From positions 186,001-250,000 of the forward strand of contig JAGYXB010001104.1 in assembly GCA_022495005.1 (NCBI GenBank): a DNA stretch of 64,000 nt, given 5' to 3'. The stretch's first letter is position 1, and every line of letters begins with the position of its first letter. The notes beneath the pieces were generated by a model. That model made no database searches and was not told where the DNA came from. It saw only the letters and a list, made by a program, of their open reading frames with translations. Origin of the DNA: Rhyacophila brunnea (taxonomy: Eukaryota; Arthropoda; Insecta; Trichoptera; Rhyacophilidae). Both the position numbers and the translations under genes were made by a program. Positions 49,777-61,977 of the stretch are shown piece after piece.

Positions 49777-50622
49777 GGGCCCACATGCTCAGCGTCGGTC
49801 AAAATGGAGCTTTTATGGTATTTTCAGAGCATAACCCTGGATATTCCATAAACGTTGTAGATAATCTATTTTCATATTTTTGAAGCCTTATTATCCTTTA
49901 TTATTTTATTATTTTAAACATTTGATGACTGCATAAAGTATTTTTAGTACATAAAATAGTGTTCTTTTAAACCTCTCGCTCTTATGTTTTAGAATATAGT
50001 CATATTTCAGTACACCCATGTGCAGTGAAGATTTTTTAGATTTATTAATTTTTAAATGCATTTACAAAACCATTAGTAAAATTAATGTAACATTATATAT
50101 TATAGTGACATATTTACGATAAAAAATTATATTTTATAATCTTTGTGATCCCAAATCTGACAAGAATTAGGCATTTTATTATTCAAAAAATGGGCACGAT
50201 TAACACATTTGAAAATAATTCTAAAGATAGTGATTATAAGCTATATCTTTGACCATTCAAATGTGATAAACATCCTACGAATAATGATTGTTTTATAATA
50301 ATTATTGACCTTAGAATAAGGTAGTATTTTTTTTAAATACGCCATTTCTATTGGCATTTCCCAGTGGTTAAGCTACAATATATGGCCGTAGCCATAAATT
50401 GACAAACGATAAATGAAATAGGGAGTAAGATCATGTTAACGCGCGTGTTTGAACATGTACCGTTAAAAAAAAAACGGTTAGCTATATGTAAATATAAAGG
50501 ATAATAAGGCTTCATAATTATATAAATAGATTATCTACAACGTTTAAGGAATGTTTAAGGAAGGGGTATGCTCTGAAAATACAATAAAACTCCATTTTGA
50601 CCTACGCTGAGCATGTGGGCCC
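49777..50622. mobile_element. TTAA-flanked (piggyBac-type) non-autonomous element P1, copy 1
   Basis: Inverted termini of about 120 bases: left GGGCCCACATGCTCAGCGT, right ACGCTGAGCATGTGGGCCC. TTAA precedes the left end (49,773-49,776); the right side has TTGA (50,623), apparently a mutated TTAA. The 846-bp interior has no transposase. An internal T/A-run hairpin (ACCGTTAAA...AACGGT) lies at 50,459-50,479. TTAA targets and GGGCCC/CCC-type termini fit the piggyBac superfamily. Confidence 0.8.
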
Positions 50623-50629
50623 TTGATAG

Positions 50630-52480
50630 TAGGTATGTATGTAAGAATTTTGAATTTCTTTATACAGCATTTGTTCAAGTTGAATAGTGGAAAAAAATAA
50701 TAAAATATCGGAAATAATGAATGTATAAAAAAGGTTGGTTATTTAAATCTGCTGAAGGGGGACCTAGGGATACCAGTACCATGTGGTTTTAATCGTGACG
50801 TAGGTAATGAGTTCTTCGACCGTGTTGTGTCCTGCTCACAAGGTTATTTTTTTATAAAGCTGCTGTAAATTAGATATGGTGTGACCGACATCCAAACCTA
50901 ACACCTTCAAGTCAACCCGTCACCGTAATCAATAAGTTAGATCGTGTTACAATAATAATTGTAATATTTATATTTTGCTCTTAAGTCGATTAAAAGATTC
51001 AAAATAAAATTTCTCGTTTAGGCCAAACGGATAGTAGAAGTCGTCAAGTTGGCGTATCTGCTCGTGTAATTTATATATTATACTAATTATATTTGTTATT
51101 TTGTAGTGGGGTAGAAATTATTATGACCGAAAAAGATCTCAATTATTTACCATCCATGTACAAAGTTAATTTAAATTCGGTTAACATTGGAAAATTTTAC
51201 GAACCGGAGTGCTCGTTGATTTTCTGAAAATATTAACATAGTTATTTTTTTTTTTTTTTGTGATTTTACCGAGGCTTTGACTGCGACTCAACATAGTTAT
51301 TTAATTTTATGTGTTTTATAAAAATAAGTGGGTTATATTTTTTGTTATATAGCTATCGGGGGGATGAACGTAGTGTTGTTCTTACCCCCGATGTTATGTG
51401 TAATCGGAAAAGGTTTTTTGATGTGAGTGTGTGACATGGTGTCATCGGGCAGTGATGAATAATACACGGAGCTGGTATTTTCGTGGTTTTATATTATAGT
51501 TATAAATTTAGTATAAACACGGCACTAAGAAATGACTATTACATTGATTTTACTTTGAGTTGAAAGTTTTAAATTAATTTGGAATTTAGCTACGGTGCGC
51601 GACACATGAACAGTGGGGCGTATTGACTACATTGTAGGAAGGACGAAAGACAACTATTTACATTTCCGTTTTGCGTTATTGTCTATGGTCTATCAACAAC
51701 ATGACAGTTATAGAGTTGTATACAAAACCTCTACATAGCAATTCTAGCTCAAACGGTAAAATTATTTTTTTCCACGATACGGAGCGACAATGTTGTCGAT
51801 TTTACGACCCGAAACGGTGCTCCGGTACGCTTCGATCCATTTTGAGCCCTGTAAAAATTGTTATCTTATATTTATTAGTCTCAATATTAAATAATTTGGC
51901 TGAATTTTGATGAATAAGTGTCGAGAATTACTAGCTAAATTATTAATACTACTCATTCTTAGTTGTCAAAAATCTTAAAATTTTTGGCGTCTCAGTTAAT
52001 ATTTAAAGATCTTTACCATATAATATACTGTAAGTTGATGTAAAACCGGCTTAGCTGTCTCGAAATTAATGTAAACAGTTGTGTACACATAATTTGATCT
52101 CAGCATTCTTAGTTCAGTGAGGCTACACTTTGTGCGCCCTCCAGTAGTAAAGTCTCTTCACTAGGCGCATATTTAGAGCCTACTTTTGTAAATACACTGA
52201 CAATATAATTATAAACGTCTAAGTCTCCATAGCAGACGATTATTATTTCACATTTAATGTTTACCTTGACTTGTAAAGAAATCATTTATTTATGAGAACT
52301 TTGAACTAAAATGTAATTTACAACAGAAAAATAATATTAACTTGTGTTTATTTAAATTATAGAGTGAAATCTCACGAAATCGTAGAAATCTAACAATTAA
52401 TTATTTGCAGCCTTTTCCAAGCATACGAAAAAACACGCACGCCGATGACGTCACAAAATATAATATTTCACATGTATTTA
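50630..52480. other. No recognised gene
   Basis: Includes a small hairpin TATCGGGGG...CCCCCGATG at 51,354-51,400 in a GC-richer patch (51,350-51,510), and a T run at 51,246-51,259. The frame at 51,671-51,910 is unassigned. Confidence 0.4.
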
Positions 52481-52486
52481 TGTGAA

Positions 52487-52965
52487 GGGGTCCCAACAAA
52501 ACCGCCCCGACATTGCCGCCAAAACAATTTAGAAATGAGTAATTTTTATTTTTACATAATATTATATTTTAGATACACAAATAAAAAAAACATATGAATA
52601 AAGATATAAAAATAATAGTAGATATTCCAGGTATTCCTTTTGGGAATTCAGGTATAAGCTATGCAGCTGAATCGGATTAAACACGAACTATCGGCATTTT
52701 TTAGTACCTACTAAGTGTTAAAAGCTGATGATTTTAAGAACTTACTCTACTACCAGCTGCAACGGATTAAATCTCAAATTACAATTTCTATCGATGCGCA
52801 ATTCTAAAAACCAAAAAAGCACTTGTTTTATATATTTTTGCGAGCAATTTTGTCTAGGTGAATTTGTCCGAGGGGTATTAATTGACGAGCACTGGTACGA
52901 GCGAATTTGGTTTGGCGGCAATGTCTGGGTGGAAAATATGTCCGGGCGGTTTTGTTGGGGTGCTG
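52487..52965. mobile_element. 480-bp TIR element (MITE)
   Basis: Left CCCAACAAAACCGCCC...GACATTGCCGCCAAA (52,492-52,523) is matched in reverse at the right (52,911-52,960), where about 16 extra bases split the two motifs. These GC-rich ends stand out from the AT-rich interior. No TSD is clear. The 89-residue frame over the right half mostly reads through the terminus and is probably not a gene. Confidence 0.7.
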
Positions 52966-53089
52966 TAAGTGAAATAGGTGCCTATGATATATTGTAAAAA
53001 TGTATGATAAGACAGTTTGATTTTTGGTCTGTCTGTTTCGTTTGAATAAATTAATGTATCTTATACACGTACTACGAACTGTGTTTAGG

Positions 53090-53155
53090 TGAAGTTGGCA
53101 GAGTAGACGCCAGTAGTAGAGGGCTGTAGGTTCATTTCGCGGTTGGATAAATTAA
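53090..53155 (+). repeat. tRNA-like sequence
   Basis: GTTGGCAGAGTAGACGCCAG (A-box-like) is followed by GTAGGTTCATTTCGCGG (B-box-like). No intact cloverleaf seen. Confidence 0.45.
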
Positions 53156-53398
53156 AGTGTATATTATTTATCAAATTGTATCAGTAAAATGCTGAAGATG
53201 AAACATGAGTATGACTACCAGTTTTTTAGGTTACTGATAAGTGATAACCTATCCACTCCGATAGATACACTCAATCTAGAAAATATGCATCCTTAGAAAT
53301 ATGTGAATTAAAATATTAAATATAATATGTTACATCGATATCTTCATCTAATGACATAACAAGATTATAACAATTAGCCACTCACCTAAGTTATAAGA

Positions 53399-53716
53399 CA
53401 GTGGTGCACAACATAATTGAAAAAGGGCAAATTTATCCATTTTCTAATTTTTCACGGGCCGCAGTGAGTAAAGGTGTTGAAAAATAATGTATATAATTAT
53501 TATACTAGACGAGACATATATTTTATCTTTCTAAATTAATAGTAGCATATCAACTAATCCAATCATTCTTCACTCTACATTATGTAGTTGCATGATAGAA
53601 CTTAGTAACTATGTATGAAATTATAATTTTATTGTTTTCAAAAAAAAATTGGTGATAAGATACTTGTTATTTTGTACCGCAATAAATACTCACGGGCCGC
53701 AGTTTGTGCATCACTG
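53399..53716. mobile_element. hAT-like 318-bp MITE
   Basis: Left CAGTGGTGCACAACATAA; right reversed CAGTGATGCACAAACTG. CACGGGCCGCAGT is present near both ends (53,454 and 53,691). Flanking 8-mers TTATAAGA and CTATATTA match at only 5 of 8 positions, so the TSD is decayed or the edges are off. Confidence 0.55.
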
Positions 53717-53744
53717 CTATATTATTTATAATCTGGATCTAACA

Positions 53745-53820
53745 CACAGCACGTGAATTTGAATTCGCGACTCATAGCTTCAGAAACAGACACTCTACCA
53801 TTCATCCATCGCGGGCTTTA
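53745..53820 (-). repeat. tRNA-like sequence
   Basis: The reverse strand has GATGGATGAATGGTAGAGTG (A-box-like) and then GCGAATTCAAATTCACG (B-box-like), with paired ends CGCGATGG. Similar in layout to 22,020-22,092. Confidence 0.5.
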
Positions 53821-53824
53821 CGCA

Positions 53825-54425
53825 TAATATCTAAATTATAAATAAAATTTTCCATATTTAAACTATTGTTAAAACATATTATTAATACCAATCTGCTTTT
53901 AACGTTTCCATACAATTATAGGACTCTAATTTAAATCACGATTCAATCAAAACTAATAATCCTAAATACCTTCAGACGGCATAAGATAAGACACTGGGGT
54001 AACGATTAATTGTGGTGAAAGGGAGGATTATAATCATATATATACTTCTATCGGGAGTGACTCCGTATGTCGGTTGAAAGAAAAGAACTACACATGATAA
54101 TCCGACCTTCAGTTGGCCTGATTGGCTATTATTTTGCCTCTTTTGCACGAGGGACCATTACTTAGCGTTTAGTCAATTTACGGCATCATACGGCGAGAGA
54201 AAAGGTCAATTCCCAACGAACTGCCAACAAAGTAATAGTAAAACTAGAAATCCTGCACAATACAGTACACGCCATCCTTAACGTAAAATGCATCATGAAC
54301 TATGAATATAAAATCAATTATTTTATTATGAACGCATCAAGGTAGATAACTGTGCCACATTAAAGTAACAGGGACTTTTTACAGAAAATCGGACATTTTG
54401 ACGCCGCTGACTAGATGCTAGGACA
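53825..54425. other. No recognised feature
   Basis: AT-rich, GC-richer at 54,050-54,200, without a supported gene. Confidence 0.4.
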
Positions 54426-54427
54426 AC

Positions 54428-54811
54428 TCGAGTGCCTAAAGTCAGACAACGTTATCTACAAAAAAGTGTTTTTTTTTTTTTTAGATAACGTTATTTTACA
54501 TTTACGGCCACATAATAGTCAAACAACGTTATGTCAATCTTTTCTAATTTCTTATTAAATTGTCAGTAAAGTTTAACGCTGACTACATAAGTTACCCTTG
54601 TTTTCATATTTTCTTTTAAAACGATCCCTATACATTTTAACATCATCATAAGCAAGATAAATGTACAATACACAATAAATTATAAAATATTAACATTAAG
54701 TTTTAAATAAACATTTCTCTTGTTGAGTTACAAGAATCTAAAATAACTATTTTTGGCTCTCCTGTAAAGTTGCACTTTTGTAGATAGTGTTGTTTGACAC
54801 TAAGCCCTCGA
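54428..54811 (+). mobile_element. 384-bp MITE family M2, copy 1
   Basis: Termini TCGAGTGCCTAAAGTCAGAC and reversed TCGAGGGCTTAGTGTCAAAC. Just inside, ACAACGTTATCTACAAAA is followed after a T run by its reverse TAGATAACGTTA, forming a subterminal hairpin (54,447-54,494). Same length and orientation as copy 2 at 56,032. No protein. Confidence 0.82.
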
Positions 54812-54814
54812 ACT

Positions 54815-56028
54815 GCACGACGGATATACGGGCACCACAATATGAATAAAATATGCGAATAAATATTTTTACTCATTTTTACATAATATTGTTGCACTTC
54901 AGTGCATAATTGAAATGTAAAAGCACACCATCGACATAAGTCTTTTAAACAACTATGGTTTGTTAAGTATCTTATCTACTTGCTGGTTCAAAACGTAATC
55001 TGTATGTTCTTCACGTATTTCATTAATCTATATGGCGGCCAGGTGGCATTGGCGATTCGTATGCATCTTTACACATAATGTATTATTTGGTGTAGTGAAC
55101 ACGTAAACGATATCTTTTTAATTTTATCATTGCATAGATGAAAAATAAAGGTCACTATCACGATTCAATTTATGCATGTGTGGAGGTCATTTAGGCACAA
55201 TAGTAAGTTTGAGTAGGGAACAAGAGCGAGTTAAAGGTGCACCAAGCAAGACAAAGCAATACGATAAGCGCTATCCAAAGATTATTTTCGATAGTAACTA
55301 TAAACAATATATACATTATATCATCCAGCTACTTCCTACTGATGATACAAACCTATTGTCTCGAAACTTTATTGTCAAGCAGTATCACCATATTTACGTG
55401 AAAAAGGGCTTCTAGTTCAAACGTTTCTTGTATTTTTTTATGTTACCTTGAGATAATAAAAATCGCTAGAAATTAATAAAATATTACATAACAGAATGTG
55501 CACTTACTATATTAATGTTGAATATATACAATATTTAATAATAATACATATTTTGTGTCCAATTAATAGCTTCCACACTATTATTTATGCTTCATAATAA
55601 TATATAATCTATACTATTTCGTCGTTTGTGTGATTTTAATGCTCATGCACAAACGAAATGAAAATGTCATAATAGTTTCCTGTTTTAGCTAAAATCATTT
55701 TTTTTTGAGAATATTTATTATAGTGCTCTCTGCTAGTTTGAAAAATATATTTAAAACCAAACGATTTCCACAAAATAAAATGATCACAAAGAAAAATTGT
55801 ATATAATATATTTTATGTGACGATCGGATACATAAACACAAATATTTTTCTAGGTGTTTTCTTATATAGCAATTTATTGTTAAATCATAAAAAAGTAATC
55901 GTATTCATTCGTATATTATATTTCAATATGAAAAAAAATCATTCAATTGATGGAAAAAGCTGACATTCTCGTAATTATTTTCGTAAAACAATAATAATTA
56001 ATCATTTACCATACTGATCACTACATTA
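54815..56028. other. No recognised gene
   Basis: The 79-residue frame at 55,176-55,415 (+) has a hydrophilic protein-like sequence (KTKQYDKRYPKIIFDSNYKQ) but no recognised family; possibly a decayed element protein. Confidence 0.35.
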
Positions 56029-56031
56029 ATT

Positions 56032-56415
56032 TCGAATGCTTAGAATCAAACAACGTTATCTACAAAAAAGTGATTTTTTTAGATAACGTTATTTTACATT
56101 CTCGTCTACATAATAGTCAAACAACGTTATGTCAATCTTTACTAGTTTCTTCTTAAATCATCAGTTGAGTTTACCGTTAACTACATAAAGTTACACTTGT
56201 TTTCATATTTTTTTAAATCCATACCTATAAATTTTAACATCACCAATATAAGCAAGATAAAATTATGTACAATACACAATAAATTGTAAAATATGAATAT
56301 TAGGTTTTAAATAAACATTTCCTTTGTTGAGTTACAAGAAACTAAAAAATCGTTATTTGGCTCTCCTGTAAAGTTGCACTTTTGTAGATAGTGTTATTTG
56401 ACATTCAACCCTCGA
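56032..56415 (+). mobile_element. 384-bp MITE family M2, copy 2
   Basis: Termini TCGAATGCTTAGAATCAAAC and reversed TCGAGGGTTGAATGTCAAAT. High similarity to copy 1 along the whole length, about 1.2 kb away in direct orientation. The subterminal hairpin is kept. Confidence 0.82.
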
Positions 56416-56419
56416 TTTA

Positions 56420-56780
56420 CCATAATATAGCCATTGATCGGCATATTTTTATTAGGCAATATGCATTCAATAAAGTGTCATCCTATGGAATAAAGTGGTT
56501 TACAACTAATAAGGTTGCCCTACAAAGGATTTGGTAGTGTAGTGTGGTGTAAGAATCTCTTCATTTTTAATAAAGGTATATACATCAGAGTAATAATATT
56601 AAAGAGAACGAATATCGTCCGGCCATATGAAACCGTTTTCGTTTAATGTATAACGCACAGTATAAGCTCAACTTTATTATTATTAATATACATATCAAAC
56701 ATTATACTAACGTCTTAATTCTCATTGCGGTCACAATATTTAAATACAACACAGTTAACTATTTTGTCTCCCAATTAATT
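56420..56780. other. No recognised feature
   Basis: AT-rich sequence with nothing I can support. Confidence 0.4.
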
Positions 56781-56785
56781 CCCTA

Positions 56786-57502
56786 ACCGTAACCTAACCG
56801 AAAAAAAATCTTATTTTAAAACGGTACATGTTCAAACACGCGCGTAAACATGATCTTACTCCCTACTTCATTTATCGTTTGTCAATTTATGGCTACGGCC
56901 GTATGATGTAGCTTAGCCACTGGGAAATGCCAATAGAAATGGCGTATTTCAAAAAAATACTACCTTATTCTTAGGTCAATAATTATTATAAAGCAAACAT
57001 TATTCATAAAATATTTATCGCATTTGAATGGTCAAAAACATAGCTTATAATCAATAACTTTAGAATTATCTTCAAATGTGTTAATCGTGCCCATTTTTGA
57101 ATAATAAAATGCCTAATTCTTGTCAAATTTGGGATCAAAAAGAATATAAAATATAATTTTGTATCGTAAATATGTCACTTTATAATGTTAACATTAATTT
57201 TACTAATGGTTTTGTAAATACGTTTAAAAATTAATAAATTTAAAAAATGTTAACACCACTTCACATGGACGTACTGAAATATGACTATATTCTAAATCAT
57301 TAGAGCGAGAGGTTTAAAAGAATACTATTTTATGTAATAAAAATACTTTACGCAGTCATCAAATGTTTAAAATAAATATAAATGATAATAAGGCTTCAAA
57401 ATTATGTAAATACATTATCTACAACGTTTAAGTAATATCCAGGGTTATGCTCTGAAAATACCATAAAAGCTCCATTTTGACCTACGCTGAGCATGTGGGC
57501 CG
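56786..57502. mobile_element. TTAA-flanked element P1, copy 2, missing one terminus
   Basis: Inverted relative to copy 1 (49,777). It keeps the interior (CGGTACATGTTCAAACACGC) and the right terminus CTGAGCATGTGGGCC, followed by TTAA at 57,503-57,506. The left inverted terminus (about 115 bases) is absent, the sequence losing similarity near 56,786. Immobile by itself. Confidence 0.78.
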
Positions 57503-57509
57503 TTAAGCA

Positions 57510-59395
57510 CAACAGTCAAACCAATATTTCATATATTTTCTATCTTACTCTAACATATATTGCAGAGATTATACGCTGAATGCTTTCTTACACACTTTCT
57601 TGTACACTTATGGTTAGTTTTTGTTCAGGCTTCCGTATATCCATCAGAAGCATTTATTCTCGAATCTCAGCCTATAATTGCTCTGAATTTTCATATGATA
57701 ATATTCCACTTTCATACGAGTATTATGACTTGCTAACGTAAAAAAGCAACGTCAAAATCCAAGCGAGGAACATGCAGCATTTACTTTTAACCGAGTTGAT
57801 ACAATACCCAGACGATTCGTTTGATAATTTCTCAAATGGGCCTACATGTATAAATAGGTGCTTGATAACATTACAAAATATATATATACATATTTTTTTT
57901 AAATAATGACGTTATAACGATCATTTTGAATTACTCCTTTCGCCTAATATTGGTAACATCATTACCTTGATTTAAACTAAGAAGTTGAATTTCTTGGCGG
58001 AATTTGAAACCTTAACGTACTTATCGTAATTATTTGAAATAATATAATATGTGAACACTCACCCGAATAGTGAAAGACATAAGTTCGAATCTCACATGGT
58101 TAAAGTTTTTCTACATTTTTTTCTGGTAAGTATGATTCTATTGTATTTGAAAACTATGTATTGTCAACAAAAAAAATAGTTTTGCATTCTTTAATTCATT
58201 TAATTGTATGTCTAATTAATTCAGTATTGAATAAAATGTATTTTAATTAATCCGAATAGTCATCTACGTATGTGTACATTTCACTATAGGACCAAAAAGT
58301 CGCAAATAGAATTTTACTTGCAGAGTTTTCCCTACCTAATATAAAGGCTATACCTCAGTTGAGGCATGGTCTAAAAAGATCGTGGCTAGGCGATGCGCGG
58401 ATTGTGCAAATGACGTGTGCCGAACGAAATATAATTTGTCATATAAATCCAACATACGTCCATTTAATGTTCTGTTTATTGTTCTATTAGTAACAATAAT
58501 AATATATTCATTGACATGTTTTCTTTTTCAAGTAAATGGGTAACGTTTTTTAGTCATCTTTACACGATTTAAGAATTAATACCCCCGTCGCCATCACGAA
58601 ACAAATTGATGTGTTCACAGCTCGAATTTCGCTCTCTGATTGTCAGCGAGTCCAAAATTTCGTCGCACCTATAGTTGAAAATTATTTGCCGTTTCACTGA
58701 AGTATGCTCCTAATATATTTTCTCGTATTTCCGAAGCGGCGAAATAAATTTATCGTAAATAGCAGAGTTTGAATGAGAAACATGATTTTAACGATGCAAT
58801 TAAGTCATTATAATTTAACTTGCCTATCGAAATTAAGTGGTTTACTTTTTTTTGTTGTGATTTATTTCCTAAAAAAACATTATCTAAATAGGTGATCGCA
58901 GTAGTTAACTTTAATACTTGAATTCCACTTACCTACGATTTTTTTAATTGTATTTATTTTCGATTATATGCCCGCATAGTTACACAAAATGTTAATTTTT
59001 GTTTCCCAATCACATGACGACTACAATAGGTTACGTTTATTCATTGATTGTATTTTGTCATTATTTTATCTGCGATCAATAAAGCTTGTACCTGCAATTA
59101 GAGTGGTTTTCAGACTATTCCTGTGACAAAATCGTTATTCCTACGATAGTTTTATCAAAGTACTAAGTCCATTTTATATATCACCCTAATGAGTGAGAAT
59201 TTCATACATGATCATTTTTATCCATTGGAATCCTTTTGGTGGATGCTACAAATTATTGTCGATTGATTTCTTACACCATATCCAAAACAATTAATATTTT
59301 GAGTCTTTCTGTACCGCACTAACAGTTTAAATACTTGTACATATAATACTACGAAGGCAACACAAACAAAGACTTCTCCAAACCAACCAGCCTCG
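57510..59395. other. No gene; one tRNA-like B box
   Basis: AAGTTCGAATCTCACATGG at 58,082-58,100 (+) is B-box-like with a weak upstream A box. The remainder is AT-rich and unassigned. Confidence 0.4.
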
Positions 59396-59399
59396 CACC

Positions 59400-59970
59400 A
59401 CACTCGCTCTTAATCGAGCGTATCACGAGGCCCTACGTTTAATTTGAAGCATCAGCAGTTTTTACGCCTGGGAATGCAGTGAACAGTCTCTCACTGATGT
59501 TCAGCTCCTGCAGTTTCAAGATATTGACTCTGTGTTCTACACTCACGGTGGCCGCGCAGCTCAAGCGTTGGACTATAACGCCGTCGGTCCCAGGTTCGAA
59601 TCTTGGGTCTGGCAAGTACACATATTGTTTTTCAATTTGTGTCTGTCAGGGTATGGACCTAATAGGTTGAGCAAGTGGCTGACATCCATTTCTCGTAAAA
59701 AACAAAATCTTTTAATACAAACCTCTACTCTGTGGAGGCCCATATGATCCTATTAGGATCGGACATGGTCGAAAGAAAAAAAAGAAGAAGATTCTGTGTT
59801 CCGTTTAAGATATCTTCAGCCACCGTCACCAGTACCACATTTCACTTTGCTTTCCCTGGCTTGTAATGACCATGATTCAATACCATAAATTATTATATAA
59901 AATACTATGGTCTGTATTAGACGTGTCTTTTCAGTCTTCGAACTATTAACATCTCTCCGTATGATACTGT
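59400..59970 (-). pseudogene. LINE reverse-transcriptase C-terminal domain, interrupted by a SINE
   Basis: The minus strand reads TRLIQT/IVF-like and FMVLNHGHYKPGKAK in shifted frames (compare 'R.LIQ.IVF.I.LYG.ESW.LKA.E'), then CGTGDGAEDILNGTQ (compare 'MWC.RRML.ISWTE'). After the SINE it reads HRVNILKLQELNISERLF (compare 'HRTN.SIL..L.I..RL'). The two halves join neatly when the SINE at 59,538-59,792 is ignored. Heavily decayed before and probably after the insertion. Confidence 0.65.
59538..59792 (+). repeat. tRNA-derived SINE, full length, with 9-bp TSD
   Basis: Head CACGGTGGCCGCGCAGCTCA, B box GGTTCGAATCT at 59,593-59,603, full body including AATAGGTTGAGCAAGTGGCT, tail ending GGTCGAAAG and A/G-rich run. 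TCTGTGTTC flanks it exactly (59,529-59,537 and 59,793-59,801). The clean duplication makes this the best-defined copy in the window. Confidence 0.9.
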
Positions 59971-60159
59971 TTATATATCAGACGGGTGATAAACGATTTG
60001 ATCATTACCACACTACATTTTTTAAAGTAGTGCATAATAACTATGTATTAATGTTAATAATGTTTTATAGAGACTCCGTATAATAAGTATTATACTACTT
60101 CAAAATATTAATACAATGTATTTTCACAACAGTAGCGTCTGTGTAACGAATTTCTCTAG

Positions 60160-60178
60160 ATATAGATAGATAGATAGC
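60160..60178. repeat. (GATA)n microsatellite
   Basis: AGATATAGATAGATAGATAG, a short tetranucleotide run. Confidence 0.8.
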
Positions 60179-60369
60179 GGAAATCGGTGAAAAGGAAAGA
60201 CGTTGAAAACCTCCTTCTTTAGAGGTCTATGTATAAAATTGAAGCAAAAAAAACTAACACCGGTCTACTGATTAAATTAGCTACAAGTAATAAACAGGTT
60301 AATTTGCAGAGAACTTTGCACTATTGCTATGATATTTATTTGCCAATTTGCAGGGCGTATAAAAAGACA

Positions 60370-60870
60370 ATCCATCACGATGATTAGATAAGCAGACAGA
60401 AGTACTATAATTCGGCAGTATTATTAATTAGTTATGTTCTCTCAATTCTTTTCTATGGTATGGAAGTATGGACGCTAAACCAAGAGATGCCACGGAGACT
60501 TGAAACTTTCGAGATATGGCTGTATAGACGCATCCTCAAAATTCCTTGGACTGACCGGGTGACAAATGTTGAAGTTCTCAATCGAATGGGGAAGGACCGA
60601 GAAGTTCTACGTAGTATCAAAACCAGGAAACTACAGTACCTCGACCACATTATTAGAGGACAAAAGTACAGCAATCCCCAACTTGTCATTCAAGGAAAGA
60701 TCAATGGTAAGCGTAGCAGAGGACGGCACCGCATTTCGAGGCTTAAGAACCTCAGTAATTGGTACGAGTGCAGCTCCACTTAACTGTCCCGGGTAGCGGA
60801 CGACAAAGCTAAGATCGCCTTGATGGTGGCCGACCTCCGCTAGGGGATGGCACAATAAGAAGAAGATTAA
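60370..60870 (+). pseudogene. LINE (endonuclease-reverse transcriptase type) C-terminal domain
   Basis: One frame from about 60,385 reads YVLSILFYGMEVWTLN (the 'YV.S.LLYG.E.WTL' block), RRLETFEIWLYRRILKIPWT, DRVTNVEVLNRMGK, IKTRKLQYLDHIIRG and QGKINGKRSRGRHRISRLKN. It passes a TAA at 60,781 and keeps family sense (DKAKIALMVADLR) through a TAG at about 60,843 to GMAQ and a stop at about 60,853. An AAGAAGAAGA tail follows. Two point-mutation stops and a TAG upstream (60,385) mark it as dead, but it is otherwise the best-preserved LINE piece here. The polymerase core is absent: a typical 5'-truncated insertion. Confidence 0.85.
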
Positions 60871-60874
60871 TTAG

Positions 60875-61975
60875 TTGAAAAATCACATAAAACGTGTGTG
60901 AAACCATTTATAACTACACTCCAATAAGTAATCACAATCAACGTAAAAAAATGGCCGCCATATTTTGTGAATAAAGACAAAAATAAAAAGGGTAACTCAG
61001 CGATGTTCATATTTGTGTAGTATACCATCTTAACTATGGCTATAGTCGTGTGCTAAATATTTTCAAATGCCATTACAGAAATAACGTATAAGACTTATTA
61101 TATTATTTATAGTCCAAATTATTTGGTGAACATGATTTTTGAGCAAGACCAAAAAACTTCATGAAAAATCATAACGTTAAAAGGTTAAAACGTTACAGTT
61201 TTAGTTAATATTTATAAAGTAGATATTATGGACAGTGGACACACTACTAAAAGTTTGAGCAGTGCTAATAAAAGTAACGTAGGTACCTATACATATATTA
61301 TAATACGTAATATCTGACATACGCACAAAATTCTCTGACGTGTTTTATCAAATGTGAACATACGTAATTTTCACGGCTGTCATATTGCGCTCGTGTATAA
61401 TTAGAGTTTCCGCAGGTCGCCGCCATGTTTGGATAAGCCAGCATACCAGATTTTAGCGCCAAGTATGCTATCAATTGAACACATAGCGATAGTCGCAATC
61501 GCGCCATGTCGGGGATAATTAAGTTTGTATTTTGGTTAATCAGTCGATTCGGATTCAGTTTAACTGCCCGAATATTAGCGGAGCCGACCACAGTTCCACC
61601 GAAAATATTGACTCGTAAAAACCACATAGCTTTGAGGTATTTAATAATGCGTATTTTGTGGTGGTAAATAGTAGTAATATGAAGGTTACCTAAGGATATG
61701 CGCCTTAGATATCATATTTACTCAGACGAATTTAATGATAATGTCTTTGAAAAAAATATAACCACATATTATATTATGGGCTTGGCACAGATTGTCATAC
61801 AATAATGATATCATCATGAAGATTTTTTATACAAATTAAAAATTAGTATTTTTATTTTATAATATAAGCATAATAATTATATATATTATATATATATATA
61901 TAAACAATTTCTTTTATTGAACGAATAAGCCACAAGATTTCAGAATGCAATATTCTATAAACTGAATATACTTCA
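60875..61975. other. No recognised gene; CpG-richer patch 61,320-61,620
   Basis: A 109-residue frame at 61,298-61,627 (-) crosses a patch with many CpG (TCGCCGCCATG, CGCAATCGCGCC). No domain is recognised; it could be a promoter-like region or repeat remnant. Confidence 0.35.
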
Positions 61976-61977
61976 TT

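Noticed and set aside
52728..52997. 89-codon frame with a Gly/Trp-rich end
   Set aside because: The distinctive end is just translation of the MITE's right terminus; no domain seen.
59479..59747. Open frames of 63 and 71 codons
   Set aside because: They translate the SINE body, which is non-coding in all copies.
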